A DNA stretch of 64,000 bases from an uncultured Flavobacteriales bacterium (GTDB lineage Bacteria; Bacteroidota; Bacteroidia; Flavobacteriales_F; PHOS-HE28): the NCBI GenBank assembly GCA_937872175.1, contig CALMPI010000024.1, forward strand, positions 1 through 64,000. Direction: 5' to 3'. This document shows positions 35,354 to 45,256 of this stretch, in pieces (position 1 is the first letter of the stretch; every line of letters starts with the position of its first letter). A model generated the notes under the pieces. That model was not told the DNA's origin, made no database searches, and saw only the letters and a program-made list of their open reading frames with translations. The position numbers and the translations under genes are program-made.

Positions 35354-37171
35354 ATGACCGACCTGCGCAACATCGCCATCATCGCCCACGTGGACCACGG
35401 CAAGACCACGCTGGTGGACAAGATCCTCCACCAATGCCAGCTCTTCCGGGTGAACGAGGAGGTGAAGGACCTGCTGTTGGACAACAACGACCTGGAGCGG
35501 GAGCGCGGGATCACGATCCTCAGCAAGAACGTGAGCGTGCGTTACAAGGGCACCAAGATCAACATCATCGACACCCCGGGCCACAGCGACTTCGGCGGGG
35601 AGGTCGAGCGCGTGCTGAACATGGCCGACGGGGTGATCCTGCTGGTGGACGCCTTCGAGGGCCCGATGCCGCAGACCCGTTTCGTGCTGGGGAAGGCGAT
35701 CGAGCTCGGCCTGAAGCCGGTGGTGGTGATCAACAAGGTGGACAAGCCGAACTGCACGCCCGAGGAGGTGTACGAGGCCGTGTTCGAGCTGATGTTCGCC
35801 TTGGACGCCAGCGAGGATCAGCTCGATTTCCCGGTCGTGTACGGCAGCAGCAAGCAGGGCTGGATGGGCCCCGACTGGAAGACCCCGACCGAGGATGTGA
35901 GCCACCTGCTCGATGTGATCGTACAGCATGTGCCGGCACCGCGTCAGGTGGAAGGCACGCTTCAGCTTCGCATCACCAGCCTCGATTACAGCAGCTTCCA
36001 GGGCCGCATCGCCGTGGGCCGTGTCTCGCGCGGCACCGTGCGTCCCGGCCAGCAGGTCACCCTGGTGAAGAACGATGGCAGCCAGCAGAAGGGGCAGGTG
36101 AAAGAGCTCATGGTGTTCGAGGGTCTGGGCAAGGAGAAGGTGAAGCACGAAGTGGGCTGCGGCGAGATCGTGGCGGTGATGGGGTTGGAGGGTTTTGATA
36201 TCGGCGACACCATTGCGGACGCCGAGAACCCGGAGGGCCTGCCCCGCTTCTCGGTGGACGAGCCCACCATGAGCATGCTCTTCACCATCAACAATTCGCC
36301 CTTCTTCGGGCGTGAGGGGCAGTTCGTCACCAGCCGCCACGTGCGCGACCGCCTGTTCAAGGAGATCGAGAAGAACCTGGCGATGCGCCTCCAGGAGACC
36401 GACAGCCCCGACCGGCTGCTGGTGTTCGGGCGCGGGATCCTGCATCTGAGCATCCTGGTGGAGACCATGCGCCGCGAAGGCTACGAGTTCCAGCTGGGCC
36501 AGCCGCAGGTGCTGTACAAGGAGGTCGACGGCCAGCGCCACGAGCCCATCGAGCTGCTCACCGTACAGGTGCCGGAGCCCTTCAGCAGCCGCGTGATCGA
36601 CCACGTGACGCGCCGCAAGGGCGATATCCTCAACATCGAGCAGAAGAGCGACCGCACGGTGCTGGAGTTCAGCATTCCGGCGCGCGGCATCATCGGCCTG
36701 CGCAACGTGCTGCTCACCGCCACGGAGGGCGAGGCCATCATCGCCCATCGCTTCAAGGGCTACGAGCCTTACAAGGGCCAGATCGCCACGCCGCGTCCAG
36801 GCTGCATCGTGAGCGCCGAGACCGGCACCGCCATCGCCTACGCCATCGACAAGCTGCAGGACCGGGGCAAGTTCTTCATCGAGCCCGGCGAGGAGGTGTA
36901 CGCCGGCCAGGTGATCGGGGAGAGCCCCAAGCCTGGCGAGGAGCTGGGCGTGAACGTGATCCGCGTGAAGAAGCTCACCAACATGCGCGCCAGCGGCAGC
37001 GACGACAAGGTGAACATCGCACCCGCCGTGAAGTTCAGCCTCGAGGAGTGCATGGAGTACATCGCCGAGGACGAATACCTGGAGGTGACGCCCAAGAGCC
37101 TCCGGATCCGCAAGATCCTGCTGGACGAGAACGAGCGGAAGCGCGCGGCGAAGAAGCTGCAGGAGGCCTAG
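35354..37171 (+). CDS. typA: Translational GTPase TypA/BipA
   Basis: 605 residues from the ATG at 35354 ([20 protein letters not shown]), the usual family start. G1 is [11 protein letters not shown]2 contains RERGITI, G3 [15 protein letters not shown] and G4 NKVDK. EF-G-like domains II, III and V and the TypA C-terminal domain ([44 protein letters not shown]) follow. It is a ribosome-associated GTPase acting in 50S assembly and stress adaptation. Convergent with the ThuA gene; a 7-bp hairpin without T tract lies at 37195-37212. Confidence 0.96.
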   Translation: MTDLRNIAIIAHVDHGKTTLVDKILHQCQLFRVNEEVKDLLLDNNDLERERGITILSKNVSVRYKGTKINIIDTPGHSDFGGEVERVLNMADGVILLVDAFEGPMPQTRFVLGKAIELGLKPVVVINKVDKPNCTPEEVYEAVFELMFALDASEDQLDFPVVYGSSKQGWMGPDWKTPTEDVSHLLDVIVQHVPAPRQVEGTLQLRITSLDYSSFQGRIAVGRVSRGTVRPGQQVTLVKNDGSQQKGQVKELMVFEGLGKEKVKHEVGCGEIVAVMGLEGFDIGDTIADAENPEGLPRFSVDEPTMSMLFTINNSPFFGREGQFVTSRHVRDRLFKEIEKNLAMRLQETDSPDRLLVFGRGILHLSILVETMRREGYEFQLGQPQVLYKEVDGQRHEPIELLTVQVPEPFSSRVIDHVTRRKGDILNIEQKSDRTVLEFSIPARGIIGLRNVLLTATEGEAIIAHRFKGYEPYKGQIATPRPGCIVSAETGTAIAYAIDKLQDRGKFFIEPGEEVYAGQVIGESPKPGEELGVNVIRVKKLTNMRASGSDDKVNIAPAVKFSLEECMEYIAEDEYLEVTPKSLRIRKILLDENERKRAAKKLQEA

Positions 37172-37223
37172 GGCATTTGTCCATGCGGACGTGTGTCCAT
37201 GTGCCCATGGACTCGCCCCCTGC

Positions 37224-38246
37224 TCAGCGCATGATCTGGATCGGCCGCATGGCTCCCGGCGTGCACACCAGGTAGATCCCTGCTGGAAGGCTGTTCAAAG
37301 GGAACGTCGTCCGTTCGCCGGTGAGCCTTCCCTGCAGCACCACGCACCCTGCGGCATCAACAAGCTGCATGGGCATTCCGGTCCACGAGGCATGCCCCAC
37401 GACGGTCACTTCACCCGAAGCGGGGTTGGGGTGAATGTGCAGCCCGGATCCGCCATCGACCCTCGGGATCCCGGTCGTCCCCTCCAGCAACCATACCAAG
37501 GCATCCTTCACGTGCGTGCGGAAGAGCGTGTCGCTCGTATAGTTGTCCGCTGCGTGCCCGAGGGCGGTGTAGAACACGCGCGAACCGGTGGGCAGGCTGC
37601 GGTACCAGCTCATGGCACGGGGCGCGTCGTAGGAGTTCACCAGGCCGTTCGGCCCCACGGTCTCCTCCACGCGCAGCACCTCCACGTTGTCCGGCCCGTA
37701 GTACCCGCCCTCCCAGTAGTAGTACTCCTCGTTCTTCACCCAGGGGTCGGGCAGGTCGGCGATGCTCGCGTGGCTGCCAATATGCTGTATGGCATACGAG
37801 GGCGTTCCGCTCACATGGTTCGGGTTCTGTTGCACACTGGCGCCGATCAGTTCCGCATAGAAGTCCCACATGCCCGTGTTGCCGCCGTTGGCCGTGCTGT
37901 GGCGGTAGGTGTCGCTGGCGGCATGGATGCCCAGAACATGGCCGCCGTTCGCCACCCAGGTCTCGAAGTGGGCCCGTTGCTGGGCATCGAGGATGGCGTC
38001 GCCGCTGGTGTTGGCGAAGACGATGGCATCGTAGGTGCCGAGCACCTGTGGATCGCTGAAGGGTGCGCCGCTGGCGTCATCGTCCACCAGCAGGCCGAGG
38101 TCCTGCGCGATGCCTTGGAACAGGGAGAAGGACACCGCCCGGGTGCCGTGGTCGAAGCCGCTGGTGCGCGTGAAGTGGAGCACACGCGGTTGGGCGTGCA
38201 CCGCGGATGGCATCGCGAACAGAGCGATGTACAGGAAGCGCTTCAT
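37224..38246 (-). CDS. ThuA-like domain protein with T9SS sorting domain
   Basis: 340 residues. A signal peptide (LYIALFAMPSAVHAQ) leads into a ThuA domain (about 20-255), with RVLHFTRTSGFDHGT, YDAIVFANTSGD, GGHVLGIHAASDTYRH and a late SRVFYTALGHAADNY. This glutamine-amidotransferase-like fold is found in proteins linked to sugar use, though the activity is unproven. The last ~75 residues are a type A sorting domain (LHIHPNPASGEVTVVG to RPIQIMR). Secreted, possibly acting on carbohydrate. A TAGCTTCG box lies 8 nt upstream. Confidence 0.88.
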   Translation of the reverse strand: MKRFLYIALFAMPSAVHAQPRVLHFTRTSGFDHGTRAVSFSLFQGIAQDLGLLVDDDASGAPFSDPQVLGTYDAIVFANTSGDAILDAQQRAHFETWVANGGHVLGIHAASDTYRHSTANGGNTGMWDFYAELIGASVQQNPNHVSGTPSYAIQHIGSHASIADLPDPWVKNEEYYYWEGGYYGPDNVEVLRVEETVGPNGLVNSYDAPRAMSWYRSLPTGSRVFYTALGHAADNYTSDTLFRTHVKDALVWLLEGTTGIPRVDGGSGLHIHPNPASGEVTVVGHASWTGMPMQLVDAAGCVVLQGRLTGERTTFPLNSLPAGIYLVCTPGAMRPIQIMR

Positions 38247-38254
38247 CGATGCCT

Positions 38255-38262
38255 CGAAGCTA
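38255..38262 (-). promoter_or_regulatory. -7 promoter box for the ThuA-T9SS gene
   Basis: Reads TAGCTTCG on the minus strand, one mismatch from TAnnTTTG, 8 nt upstream of the ATG at 38246. Confidence 0.45.
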
Positions 38263-38338
38263 GGCGATCGAACCCGGGGCGGGGATGCGTGTACGGGTGG
38301 GCTGAACGGATGCCGATCGGCATCGAAACCCCACGATC

Positions 38339-39694
38339 ATGCAACGCAACACCTTCATCGTACTTGCCCTTTCGGCCACAGCCGGCATCGTCGTCCTGCT
38401 GGCCTCGTTCACCGCACCGACCACGGACCCGCGCCATGCGGAGGTTCATTGTCCGGTGCCGCCGCCGCCGTCGGCGGAGGCACCGGACTGCGTGTTCATG
38501 ACGGTCTACGAAGGCGCCGGACTGGACAGCACGTTCGTACTGCGCACCCCGGAGAAGGTCCTTCAGGCCGAACAGCGAGGTCTGCAATGGCTGGTGAAGG
38601 CACAGGGTGCGGATGGTGGGTATGGAGCCGGCAGTCATGCGCGACAGGATGTGATGGACCCGCACGCGGTGACCAGCGATCCGGCCACCACCGCGATGGT
38701 CGCAATGGCCATCATGCGGATGGGCAGCACGTTGGATCAGGGCGCCTACGCCCAGCAGCTCAGCCGCGCCACGGAGCATCTGCTGAAGCAGGTGGAGGCC
38801 GCGCCTCGTGATGCGGTGAACATCACCCAGCTGCAGGGCACGCAGATCCAGGCGAAGCTGGGCGCGAACATCGATGTGGCCCTGGCTGCGCAATACCTCA
38901 GCAACCTGGTGGCCAAACTGAACGATCAGCACCCGAAGCGGCTGCGCTGCATGCGTGCGCTGAACACCTGCGTGGGCATGATCCAGCGTGGGCAGAACGC
39001 GGACGGCAGCATGCGCGGTGACGGTTGGGCCGGTGTGCTCCAGAGCAGCTTCGCCGCGAGTGCGCTGGAGAGCGCGAAGGCGCAGGGCGCGGAGGTGGAT
39101 GAGGAGTCGTTGCGCCTGGCGCGCGACTACCAGAAGAGCAACTTCGATGCGGACAAGGGCACGGTGGCCACGGAGCGTGCGGCAGGTGTCACGCTATACG
39201 CTGTGAGCGGCAGCACCCGGAACAGCGCTGCGGAGGCCCGCGAGGTGAACGAGCGGATGGAGCGGGCCAAGCGCGAGGGCAAGGTGGCCGCGGCCGCACC
39301 GGTGAGCGTGGAGACGCTGGAGGATGCGGGATACAGTCGCACCGAGGCCGAGCGGATGAACGCGGCCTGGCAGGTGTACGACGCCGCCAAGCAGCAGGCT
39401 CAGCGTGCGGATGTGGTCAGCGGTTTCGGTAACAACGGGGGCGAGGAGTTCCTCAGCTTCCTGCAGACGGGCGAATCACTGGTGATCGCCAAGGACCAGG
39501 GCTGGCGGAACTGGTACCAGCAGACCACGGGTCGCCTGGTGGGCATTCAGAACAACGACGGCAGCTGGAACGGGCACCATTGCATCACGAGCCCGGTGTT
39601 CTGCACGGCCACATCCCTGCTCATCCTCAGCATCAACAACGACATCGAGCATCTGCTGGCTCAGGGGGCGGTGAAGTACCGGGGGGGCAACTGA
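38339..39694 (+). CDS. Secreted or anchored protein with terpenoid-cyclase-like alpha-barrel repeats
   Basis: 451 residues. A hydrophobic N-terminus (NTFIVLALSATAGIVVLLASF) precedes a helical domain with QW-like repeats characteristic of prenyltransferase/squalene-cyclase barrels: GLQWLVKAQGADGGYG near 83-98 and GRLVGIQNNDGSWNGHHC near 407-424, with GMIQRGQNADGSMRG between. The cyclase catalytic DXDD motif is not seen, so it is more likely a barrel with another role, as in many secreted bacterial proteins of this fold. A charged Ala-rich insert sits around 290-340. Divergent from the ThuA gene. No -7 box is evident. Confidence 0.7.
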   Translation: MQRNTFIVLALSATAGIVVLLASFTAPTTDPRHAEVHCPVPPPPSAEAPDCVFMTVYEGAGLDSTFVLRTPEKVLQAEQRGLQWLVKAQGADGGYGAGSHARQDVMDPHAVTSDPATTAMVAMAIMRMGSTLDQGAYAQQLSRATEHLLKQVEAAPRDAVNITQLQGTQIQAKLGANIDVALAAQYLSNLVAKLNDQHPKRLRCMRALNTCVGMIQRGQNADGSMRGDGWAGVLQSSFAASALESAKAQGAEVDEESLRLARDYQKSNFDADKGTVATERAAGVTLYAVSGSTRNSAAEAREVNERMERAKREGKVAAAAPVSVETLEDAGYSRTEAERMNAAWQVYDAAKQQAQRADVVSGFGNNGGEEFLSFLQTGESLVIAKDQGWRNWYQQTTGRLVGIQNNDGSWNGHHCITSPVFCTATSLLILSINNDIEHLLAQGAVKYRGGN

Positions 39695-39716
39695 GGGCCG
39701 GTGGGCGATGGCGGAG

Positions 39717-39736
39717 GGCCCGGCGCACGCCGGGCC
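39717..39736. terminator. Bidirectional terminator between convergent genes
   Basis: Perfect 8-bp GC stem 39717-39724 / 39729-39736 with a 4-nt loop followed by TTTCG on the plus strand, between the stops at 39694 and 39749. Confidence 0.7.
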
Positions 39737-39748
39737 TTTCGTCCTTGA

Positions 39749-40519
39749 TCAGGAGCGGAGGACCACATGATGGAACGGATCACGAAGGCCGTACAGCCGG
39801 TCGACCGGTGCGTTCCACCCACGAGGCCGCCGCAGGATGAGGTGTGGACCGGCCGTGCGGACGTCCTCGAGCGTGTGGGCATGGTAGTGCGCCGCGAGCT
39901 CCGGCACACCGATGTGGGCGTAGTAGGCCGCCGTGCGTGCCCGCGCCTCCCCGGCCGCCTTCTGGTCCGGATACAGCGTACTGTCCATCACATGCACTTC
40001 GCCGTCGGGGGCCAGCATCCGTGCCCGCTGCAGTGTGGACCGGGCATCAGCGAAGTAGTGGAAGCTGGCGGCGAAGAGCACGACGTTGAAGCGGAGGTCG
40101 TCGAGCGCGGGGTTGAAGAGGTCGGCCAACGCGAAGCGCGGTCCGTCAGGGAACACGCGCGCGGCCTGCCGAAGCTCCGGGAGGTTGCGGTCGATGCCCA
40201 GCACCGTGTGGCCCGCCCGCGCGAGCAATGCGGACATCCAACCGTTGCCACAGCCGACATCGAGCACGGTGGACCGAGGAGCGGGTCGCGCGAGATGCAC
40301 CAGCAAGCGCTGCGCATTGCGGGCGCGCACGCGCCATTCCCACCGGTGCGGCCCGCCGGATCTGTGCGGCAGGCGGGCCACCTCCGCGTCATCCAGGATC
40401 CGACCTTCCAGTCCCCGTGCCCGGTCGTAGAGATCTCCGAACCGACCGGGTCGCTCCAGGAGGGCCACGCCGTGTTCCACCGGACCGAAGGCCTGCAGGG
40501 CGTCCGCCGGGTGCCTCAT
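39749..40519 (-). CDS. Class I SAM-dependent methyltransferase, last gene of the operon
   Basis: 256 residues from the ATG at 40519, which overlaps the stop of the preceding radical SAM gene by 4 nt. Motif I is VLDVGCGNGWMSALLARAG, the acidic motif II residue follows in VLGIDRN, and RFALADLFNPALDDLRFNVVLFAASFHYFAD gives motifs III-IV. The C-terminal part (ARTAAYYAHIGVPELAAHYHAH) resembles that of small-molecule or lipid methyltransferases. The acceptor is unknown. Its place as the last gene of a five-gene overlapping operon makes it likely to act on the same product as the two radical SAM enzymes. Confidence 0.85.
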   Translation of the reverse strand: MRHPADALQAFGPVEHGVALLERPGRFGDLYDRARGLEGRILDDAEVARLPHRSGGPHRWEWRVRARNAQRLLVHLARPAPRSTVLDVGCGNGWMSALLARAGHTVLGIDRNLPELRQAARVFPDGPRFALADLFNPALDDLRFNVVLFAASFHYFADARSTLQRARMLAPDGEVHVMDSTLYPDQKAAGEARARTAAYYAHIGVPELAAHYHAHTLEDVRTAGPHLILRRPRGWNAPVDRLYGLRDPFHHVVLRS

Positions 40520-41922
40520 GCTCTTGTGGACAGGGATCTCCAGAACACCATGCCCGCCCTGCCGCTCCAGGCCCGCAGCTTGTGGCGGAGCGCACGGGGA
40601 CTTGTCCGCAGGCCGGCCTGGTGCGCCTTGTGCCATTCCACCTCGTTCACCACGAAACGCACGGCGTGACCATAGTAGGGTCTGCGGTAGGCCCGTGGGA
40701 AGTCGAGTTCGCGATCACTGCCCAGCTCCCATGGCAGTGGGCGTTCCAGATCGGCCTCCACCTGCGCGTGGAGCTCCGTACCTGCGATGGGGTAGGCCAC
40801 CGTGATGGTGAACACGTCCGGCGCGCTTTCCTTGAGGTGCTCCACGGTCCGCAGGATGTCCTCCTCCTGCTCGCCCGGGTAGCCGAGCATGATGAAGGTC
40901 CCCGTGGCGATGCCCGCTTTCCGGGCGGCCTTGATCATGTCGCGCACGCGCTGCACATCCACGCGCCGGTCCATGGCATCGATCACGGCCTGGCTGCCGC
41001 TTTCCGCACCCACCCACACCTGGACGCAACCGCTCCGCTTCAGCAGGTCGATCACCTCCTCGTTCATCCGGTCGGCGCGGGTGATGCACTCGTAGGCGAT
41101 GCTCAGGCCGCGGCGTTCGACCTCCTCGGTGAAGTCCTTCAGCCATCGGTGGTTCACGGTGAAGACATCATCAACGAACCAGATGCGGTCCGGCGCGAAG
41201 CGCCGCTGGATGTCGGCCAGTTCATCGATCACCTGCTCCACCGGGCGCCGACGGTAGCTCAGACCATACACACCACGGCTGCACCACCGGCAGGTGTAAG
41301 GGCATCCGCGCATGGTGCTCACGTTGATGGTGCTGTACCCGTGCCGGGCGCGCCAGGCATCCAGGTAGGCCTGCATGTCGATCAGGTCCCGGGCAGGGAG
41401 GGACAGCCCGGCGAGGTCCTTGAGCTTCTCGCGCTCCGGAGCGTGATGCAGGGCCCCGTGGGCGTCCCGCCACACCACCCCGGCGATGCCGCTCAGATCG
41501 GTGCGCCCGGCCTCGAACGCTTCGACCAGTTCTGCCATGGTGCGTTCACCTTCGCCCACCACGCAGGCGGTCGCGCCATGGGCGAGGAAGCGTTCGGCAT
41601 GCGCCCGGGTCTCAGGCCCCCCCAGCACGATCGGCAGCTCACGGAGCATCGGATCCTGTCGCACCCGTCGCATGATGCGCACGATGTTCGCTCGGGTCAT
41701 CAGGTTGACGTAGAGGCCGAGGCAGCGCGGCCGTGCGCTGCGCAGCCGGTGGAAGAGGCCATCCAGGGTCCCGAAGGTGCTGTCGAACACCTCCACCTCA
41801 TGCCCGGCATCGCGCAGGTGCCCCGCGATGTGGAGCAGGCCAAGGGGCGGATAGGGGCGCATGAGCCGGCGCTCCTTGGCATCCTCATGGAGGAAGTAGC
41901 CGTGGGAAAGGAGCACCTTCAT
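40516..41922 (-). CDS. B12-binding-type radical SAM enzyme (first paralogue)
   Basis: 468 residues from the ATG at 41922. An N-terminal cobalamin-binding-like Rossmann domain (about 1-140; MKVLLSHGYF, RPYPPLGLLHIAGHLRDAGHEVEVFDS, GGPETRAHAE, VVGEGERTM) precedes the radical SAM domain with the 4Fe-4S motif CPYTCRWC (Cys about 207, 211, 214). The SAM-binding strand IWFVDDVFTVN and VWVGAESGSQ follow. The cobalamin-ligating DxHxxG motif is not evident, as in many of this class. Such enzymes methylate or rearrange unactivated carbons in lipids, cofactors and natural products. ATGA overlaps link it to genes on both sides. Confidence 0.88.
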   Translation of the reverse strand: MKVLLSHGYFLHEDAKERRLMRPYPPLGLLHIAGHLRDAGHEVEVFDSTFGTLDGLFHRLRSARPRCLGLYVNLMTRANIVRIMRRVRQDPMLRELPIVLGGPETRAHAERFLAHGATACVVGEGERTMAELVEAFEAGRTDLSGIAGVVWRDAHGALHHAPEREKLKDLAGLSLPARDLIDMQAYLDAWRARHGYSTINVSTMRGCPYTCRWCSRGVYGLSYRRRPVEQVIDELADIQRRFAPDRIWFVDDVFTVNHRWLKDFTEEVERRGLSIAYECITRADRMNEEVIDLLKRSGCVQVWVGAESGSQAVIDAMDRRVDVQRVRDMIKAARKAGIATGTFIMLGYPGEQEEDILRTVEHLKESAPDVFTITVAYPIAGTELHAQVEADLERPLPWELGSDRELDFPRAYRRPYYGHAVRFVVNEVEWHKAHQAGLRTSPRALRHKLRAWSGRAGMVFWRSLSTRA

Positions 41923-42719
41923 GTGCCGCGACGGAGCTGGATGAGGTAGTGGTCGCCCAGTCGGGCCGTCCACGGCGCCCGCGCGACCAGGCGGTCCGAT
42001 CGGTCCAGCCAGTGGAGCAGGCGGGGCCGATCTCGCAGGCGCGGTTCCAGATAGCCGGGTGGCACGAACAGACCGATGGGGCGAAGGTCCTCCTGGATGA
42101 AACGCGGACCGAACGCATGCTTGAGCACGGACGGTCGGTGGTACCAGGTCGGGACGCTACGGCCACCGACGGGAACATCCAGTGGTCCGCCGGTCCAGCG
42201 TCGGAAGGCCTCCACAGGCCGAGCGCGCAGCAGATGATAGACCGTTTCCATCAGGCACCGGTCGGCCATGAGCACCGCCACGAAACGCCCTCCAGGGCGA
42301 AGCACGGAAGCGACGAACCGGCCGACCGCCGCAAGCCCGACCGCATCGATGCAGTTGAGCCCACCGAGGTCGGACAGCACCAGGTCGAACGGACCCTCGC
42401 CGGGCGGGAGCTGCGGACCCTGGAGATCGAGCGCCGCGGTGCGGACACGATCGCCAAGCCCGTCGTGTCGCGCCTTGGCGCGTGCAACAGAGAGCATGGC
42501 CTCGCTGCGGTCGGTGGCCAGAACGTTGTGGCCGGCGCTGGCGATGTGCATGGCATCGGCACCCGTACCGCAGTTGAGCTCGAGCACCTGCATCGGAGGT
42601 GGTTGCAGCAGCGGGTCCAAGGCCCGCCACACCTGGCCGCGCTGTGCCCTGCCGATGGCGCTGTCGGTGAAATCGGCATCGTAGCTGGCCGCGGCGATGT
42701 CGAACGCGTCCGTGCTCAT
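41919..42719 (-). CDS. Class I SAM-dependent methyltransferase, middle of the operon
   Basis: 266 residues. It begins MSTDAFDIAAASYDADFTDSAIG, a UbiE-like helical entry, then motif I VLELNCGTGADAMHIASAG, motif II VLATDRSEAML and PFDLVLSDLGGLNCIDAVG. The C-terminal region is basic and hydrophobic (FVPPGYLEPRLRDRPRLLHWLDRSDRLVAR), typical of O- or C-methyltransferases acting on membrane lipids or polyketide-like products. The stop overlaps the next radical SAM start by 4 nt and its own start overlaps the upstream gene by 4 nt. Substrate unknown. Confidence 0.85.
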   Translation of the reverse strand: MSTDAFDIAAASYDADFTDSAIGRAQRGQVWRALDPLLQPPPMQVLELNCGTGADAMHIASAGHNVLATDRSEAMLSVARAKARHDGLGDRVRTAALDLQGPQLPPGEGPFDLVLSDLGGLNCIDAVGLAAVGRFVASVLRPGGRFVAVLMADRCLMETVYHLLRARPVEAFRRWTGGPLDVPVGGRSVPTWYHRPSVLKHAFGPRFIQEDLRPIGLFVPPGYLEPRLRDRPRLLHWLDRSDRLVARAPWTARLGDHYLIQLRRGT

Positions 42720-44155
42720 GCGGCGGAGAGGCGGATGCGACCCACCAGGACGGCGGGCAGATAGTAAAGCAGGGACAAGCCGCGACGGAGGTCGCCGGAC
42801 CGGCCGCTGAACGCCTGCGACAGTGCGTGCAGCGCCTGACGACGGCGGTAGCGCGCATGCACGTACCGGTGCAGTCGCTTGTAATAGGCCGGCCGATGGG
42901 TGCTGCGGAACATCATCGCCAGGTCGTCACTGTCGCTCCAGTTCGCCTTGTCACCAAGCTCCGTCCTTACGCGTTCGAAGAAGGGTGTGCCCGGCAGCGG
43001 ATAGCTCACGGAGACCCCGATATCGTCCGGCAAGAGCTCCTCCACCATGCGGATGGTGCGCTCCACATCAGCATCCGTTTCCCCGGGATAGCCGAACTGA
43101 AGGAAGAAGCCGACGCGCACGCCCTTCGCCTTGAGCAGCCGTGTGGCCTCGGCGATCTGCTCCACGCGGGTGCCCTTGTCCATGGCATCCAGGATATGCT
43201 GGCTGCCGCTCTCCGCACCCACCCAGACCTCCTCCAGGCCCGATCGCACCAACGCATCAATGGTGTCGCTCTCCAGCAGCAGGTCCACCCGGCTTTGGAT
43301 CTTGTAGGGGATGCGGATGCCTCGTGCTTCGACCAGGTCGGCGAAGCGCTGCACCCAACCGGGCTTCAGGCCGAAGATGTCATCGCACATCCAGATGTGG
43401 TCCGGTGCGGCCTGGGCCCGGAGCAGTTCCAGCTCGCGCACCACATGCTCGGGTGAACGGCTGTTGTAGCGGTTGCCGTAGATGGGTTTCGCGCACCAGT
43501 TGCACTTGAACGGGCACCCGCGCGTGGTGGCCGCATTGAGGCTGAAGCGGCCCTGGGAGCGCATCCAGATCCGGCGGTACGGGGCAAGGTCGATGAGGTC
43601 CCAGGCGGGCAGGGGGAGGGCGTCGAGGTCACGCATCACGGGTCGCTTGGATGCACGCCGAACTGAACCATCGGGGGCGAGGTGGGCCACGTTGGCCACC
43701 GCGTGCCAGGCCGTTCCGGCGGACCAATGGCCGACCAGCTCACGAAGCGCATCCTCACTTTCGCCGAGCACCACGGCATCCGCGCCGGCCATCAGGTAGG
43801 CCTCCGGATGGTCGGATGCATCCGAGCTGTTCACCACCACCCGGCAGCCGTGTTCCCTGCCCAGGGCGATCATGCGCAGGCAGGCCTCGCGCATCACCGT
43901 GAGGCACATCTTGGTGAGGTAGTTGAACCCGTCGTCGTGGATGACGAGCACCTGTGGCGCGTGGTCCTTCAAGGAATGCACCAGGCTGTCCGGGCCTTCG
44001 GTGAGGCTGCCGTCATGCACGTGCACGGCGTGACCGGCCTCGCGCAGCACGGCCGAGGCGAGCAGGGTGCCGAGCGGGGGATAGGGCCGCGCGTCCCGCC
44101 ACTGCTTGCGGTCGAGCCGGTAGAAGTAGGCGTTGGTGAGCAGTACCCGGGCCAT
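42716..44155 (-). CDS. B12-binding-type radical SAM enzyme (second paralogue)
   Basis: 479 residues from the ATG at 44155 (MARVLLTNAYFYRLDRKQWRDARPYPPLG). Same architecture as the first paralogue: a cobalamin-binding-like domain, then the cluster motif CPFKCNWC (Cys about 214, 218, 221) with IWMCDDIFGLK and VWVGAESGSQHILDAMDKG, and a helical C-terminal part (FRSTHRPAYYKRLHRYVHARYRRR). Similarity to the downstream gene across the whole length indicates duplication followed by specialisation. It starts 1 nt after the nucleotidyltransferase stop. Confidence 0.88.
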   Translation of the reverse strand: MARVLLTNAYFYRLDRKQWRDARPYPPLGTLLASAVLREAGHAVHVHDGSLTEGPDSLVHSLKDHAPQVLVIHDDGFNYLTKMCLTVMREACLRMIALGREHGCRVVVNSSDASDHPEAYLMAGADAVVLGESEDALRELVGHWSAGTAWHAVANVAHLAPDGSVRRASKRPVMRDLDALPLPAWDLIDLAPYRRIWMRSQGRFSLNAATTRGCPFKCNWCAKPIYGNRYNSRSPEHVVRELELLRAQAAPDHIWMCDDIFGLKPGWVQRFADLVEARGIRIPYKIQSRVDLLLESDTIDALVRSGLEEVWVGAESGSQHILDAMDKGTRVEQIAEATRLLKAKGVRVGFFLQFGYPGETDADVERTIRMVEELLPDDIGVSVSYPLPGTPFFERVRTELGDKANWSDSDDLAMMFRSTHRPAYYKRLHRYVHARYRRRQALHALSQAFSGRSGDLRRGLSLLYYLPAVLVGRIRLSAA

Positions 44156-44156
44156 G

Positions 44157-45137
44157 TCAGCGCAGGGATCGGCCGGTGCGCACCTCCAGGTCGCGGAGCC
44201 GCTCGTGGTAGGCATCGAGCACGCGCCGCTGGAAGTTGCGGGGATGATGCTTGCTGACGTAGCTGCGGGTGCGCAATGCCAGGTCGAAGGTGCGGGGGTC
44301 CATGTCGTTGAACTTCCAGCGCCAGTAGCGCCAGGTGAAGGCCATCGACCAGCTGTCGAGCGCCTCGCCCAGGGCACCGCCGAGCAGACGCTCCCAGAAG
44401 GTCTTGCGTCCCTCGTTGCCCGCGAGCACCTCGGGGACCTGCTTCACGCGGGCCGCCGGCAGCTGCTCGAAGGCCCATTGGTTCGCGCGGAAGAAGGCGT
44501 CGCGGGTGCCGTTGCCGTGCAATGGGAGCAGGGTGACGATCTCGGTGGCGGTGAAGCGATTGTGGTCCTCCACGCGCAGGTGGTCGGTGTCCAGGAAGTA
44601 GTTGATGCAGAAGTCGCGACGGCTGTTGAGCAGGAACAGCTTCTTGTAGGCGATGAGCAGGGTCCGCGTGAGCCAAAGACGGCCCGGCGCCGTGATGATG
44701 AAGAAGTCGATGTCGCCATCGGGCGCAAGGCGTCCCTTGCTGAGGCTGCCACTGACGAACACGGCGCGCACGAAGGGGGTGCGGGCGATGCGACGGGCCA
44801 TGCGCCTCGCCCTGGGCATGCGGTCCACGGCACGTTCCGCGTCCTCGCTCCGGGCCCGTACATCGGCCTCCGTGATGTGAAGCCCCCAATAGCCCCCCAC
44901 GTTCGCGACCACCCCTTCGCGGTGCAGCTCGTGCAACAGGCCCTCGACCTCGTTCGGTGCCGGGCACCGGGTGCAGGCGAACGCGAGCACCTCGTCGCTC
45001 CGCAGCGGATGCCGGAACACGTCGAAGTAAGCCAATGTGCGCAGGACGGAGCTCCGCAGGTCCGCCCGGCGTCGGGGATCGCCCACGGGAGGCACCGCGA
45101 CGATGGGGGCGAGGGGTTCGTTGATGATCGTCGGCAC
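44157..45137 (-). CDS. Nucleotidyltransferase-fold protein with N-terminal winged helix
   Basis: 326 residues from the GTG at 45137, the only plausible start after the -7 box at 45164-45171. Residues about 25-88 look like a winged helix (SSVLRTLAYFDVFRHPLRSDEVLAF to GYWGLHI). The Pol-beta-type nucleotidyltransferase motif is clear: GSLSKG (about 130-135) followed by DGDIDFFII (about 140-148), giving the metal-binding Asp pair. The C-terminal region is helical and aromatic-rich. First gene of the rSAM/methyltransferase operon; it could activate a sugar or lipid precursor or be an antitoxin- or regulator-like member of the fold. Confidence 0.75.
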   Translation of the reverse strand: MPTIINEPLAPIVAVPPVGDPRRRADLRSSVLRTLAYFDVFRHPLRSDEVLAFACTRCPAPNEVEGLLHELHREGVVANVGGYWGLHITEADVRARSEDAERAVDRMPRARRMARRIARTPFVRAVFVSGSLSKGRLAPDGDIDFFIITAPGRLWLTRTLLIAYKKLFLLNSRRDFCINYFLDTDHLRVEDHNRFTATEIVTLLPLHGNGTRDAFFRANQWAFEQLPAARVKQVPEVLAGNEGRKTFWERLLGGALGEALDSWSMAFTWRYWRWKFNDMDPRTFDLALRTRSYVSKHHPRNFQRRVLDAYHERLRDLEVRTGRSLR

Positions 45138-45163
45138 GTGGATGGAGCAGGGTGTGCGGTCGT

Positions 45164-45171
45164 CGAAGGTA
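45164..45171 (-). promoter_or_regulatory. -7 promoter box for the radical SAM/methyltransferase operon
   Basis: Reads TACCTTCG on the minus strand, one mismatch from TAnnTTTG, 26 nt upstream of the GTG at 45137. It is the only promoter-like box I find for the five-gene operon. Confidence 0.5.
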
Positions 45172-45256
45172 GACTACGGACCAAGACAGCGGCTTCGGTG
45201 GGGACGTTGCCCGGTCGTGCGCGTGGACCGTTCGGAAGGCCTCCCGACAGGGACGC

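Noticed and set aside
38339-39694. Squalene-hopene cyclase activity for the QW-like repeat protein
   Set aside because: The catalytic DXDD motif is not visible and the protein is shorter than a cyclase, with an N-terminal anchor.
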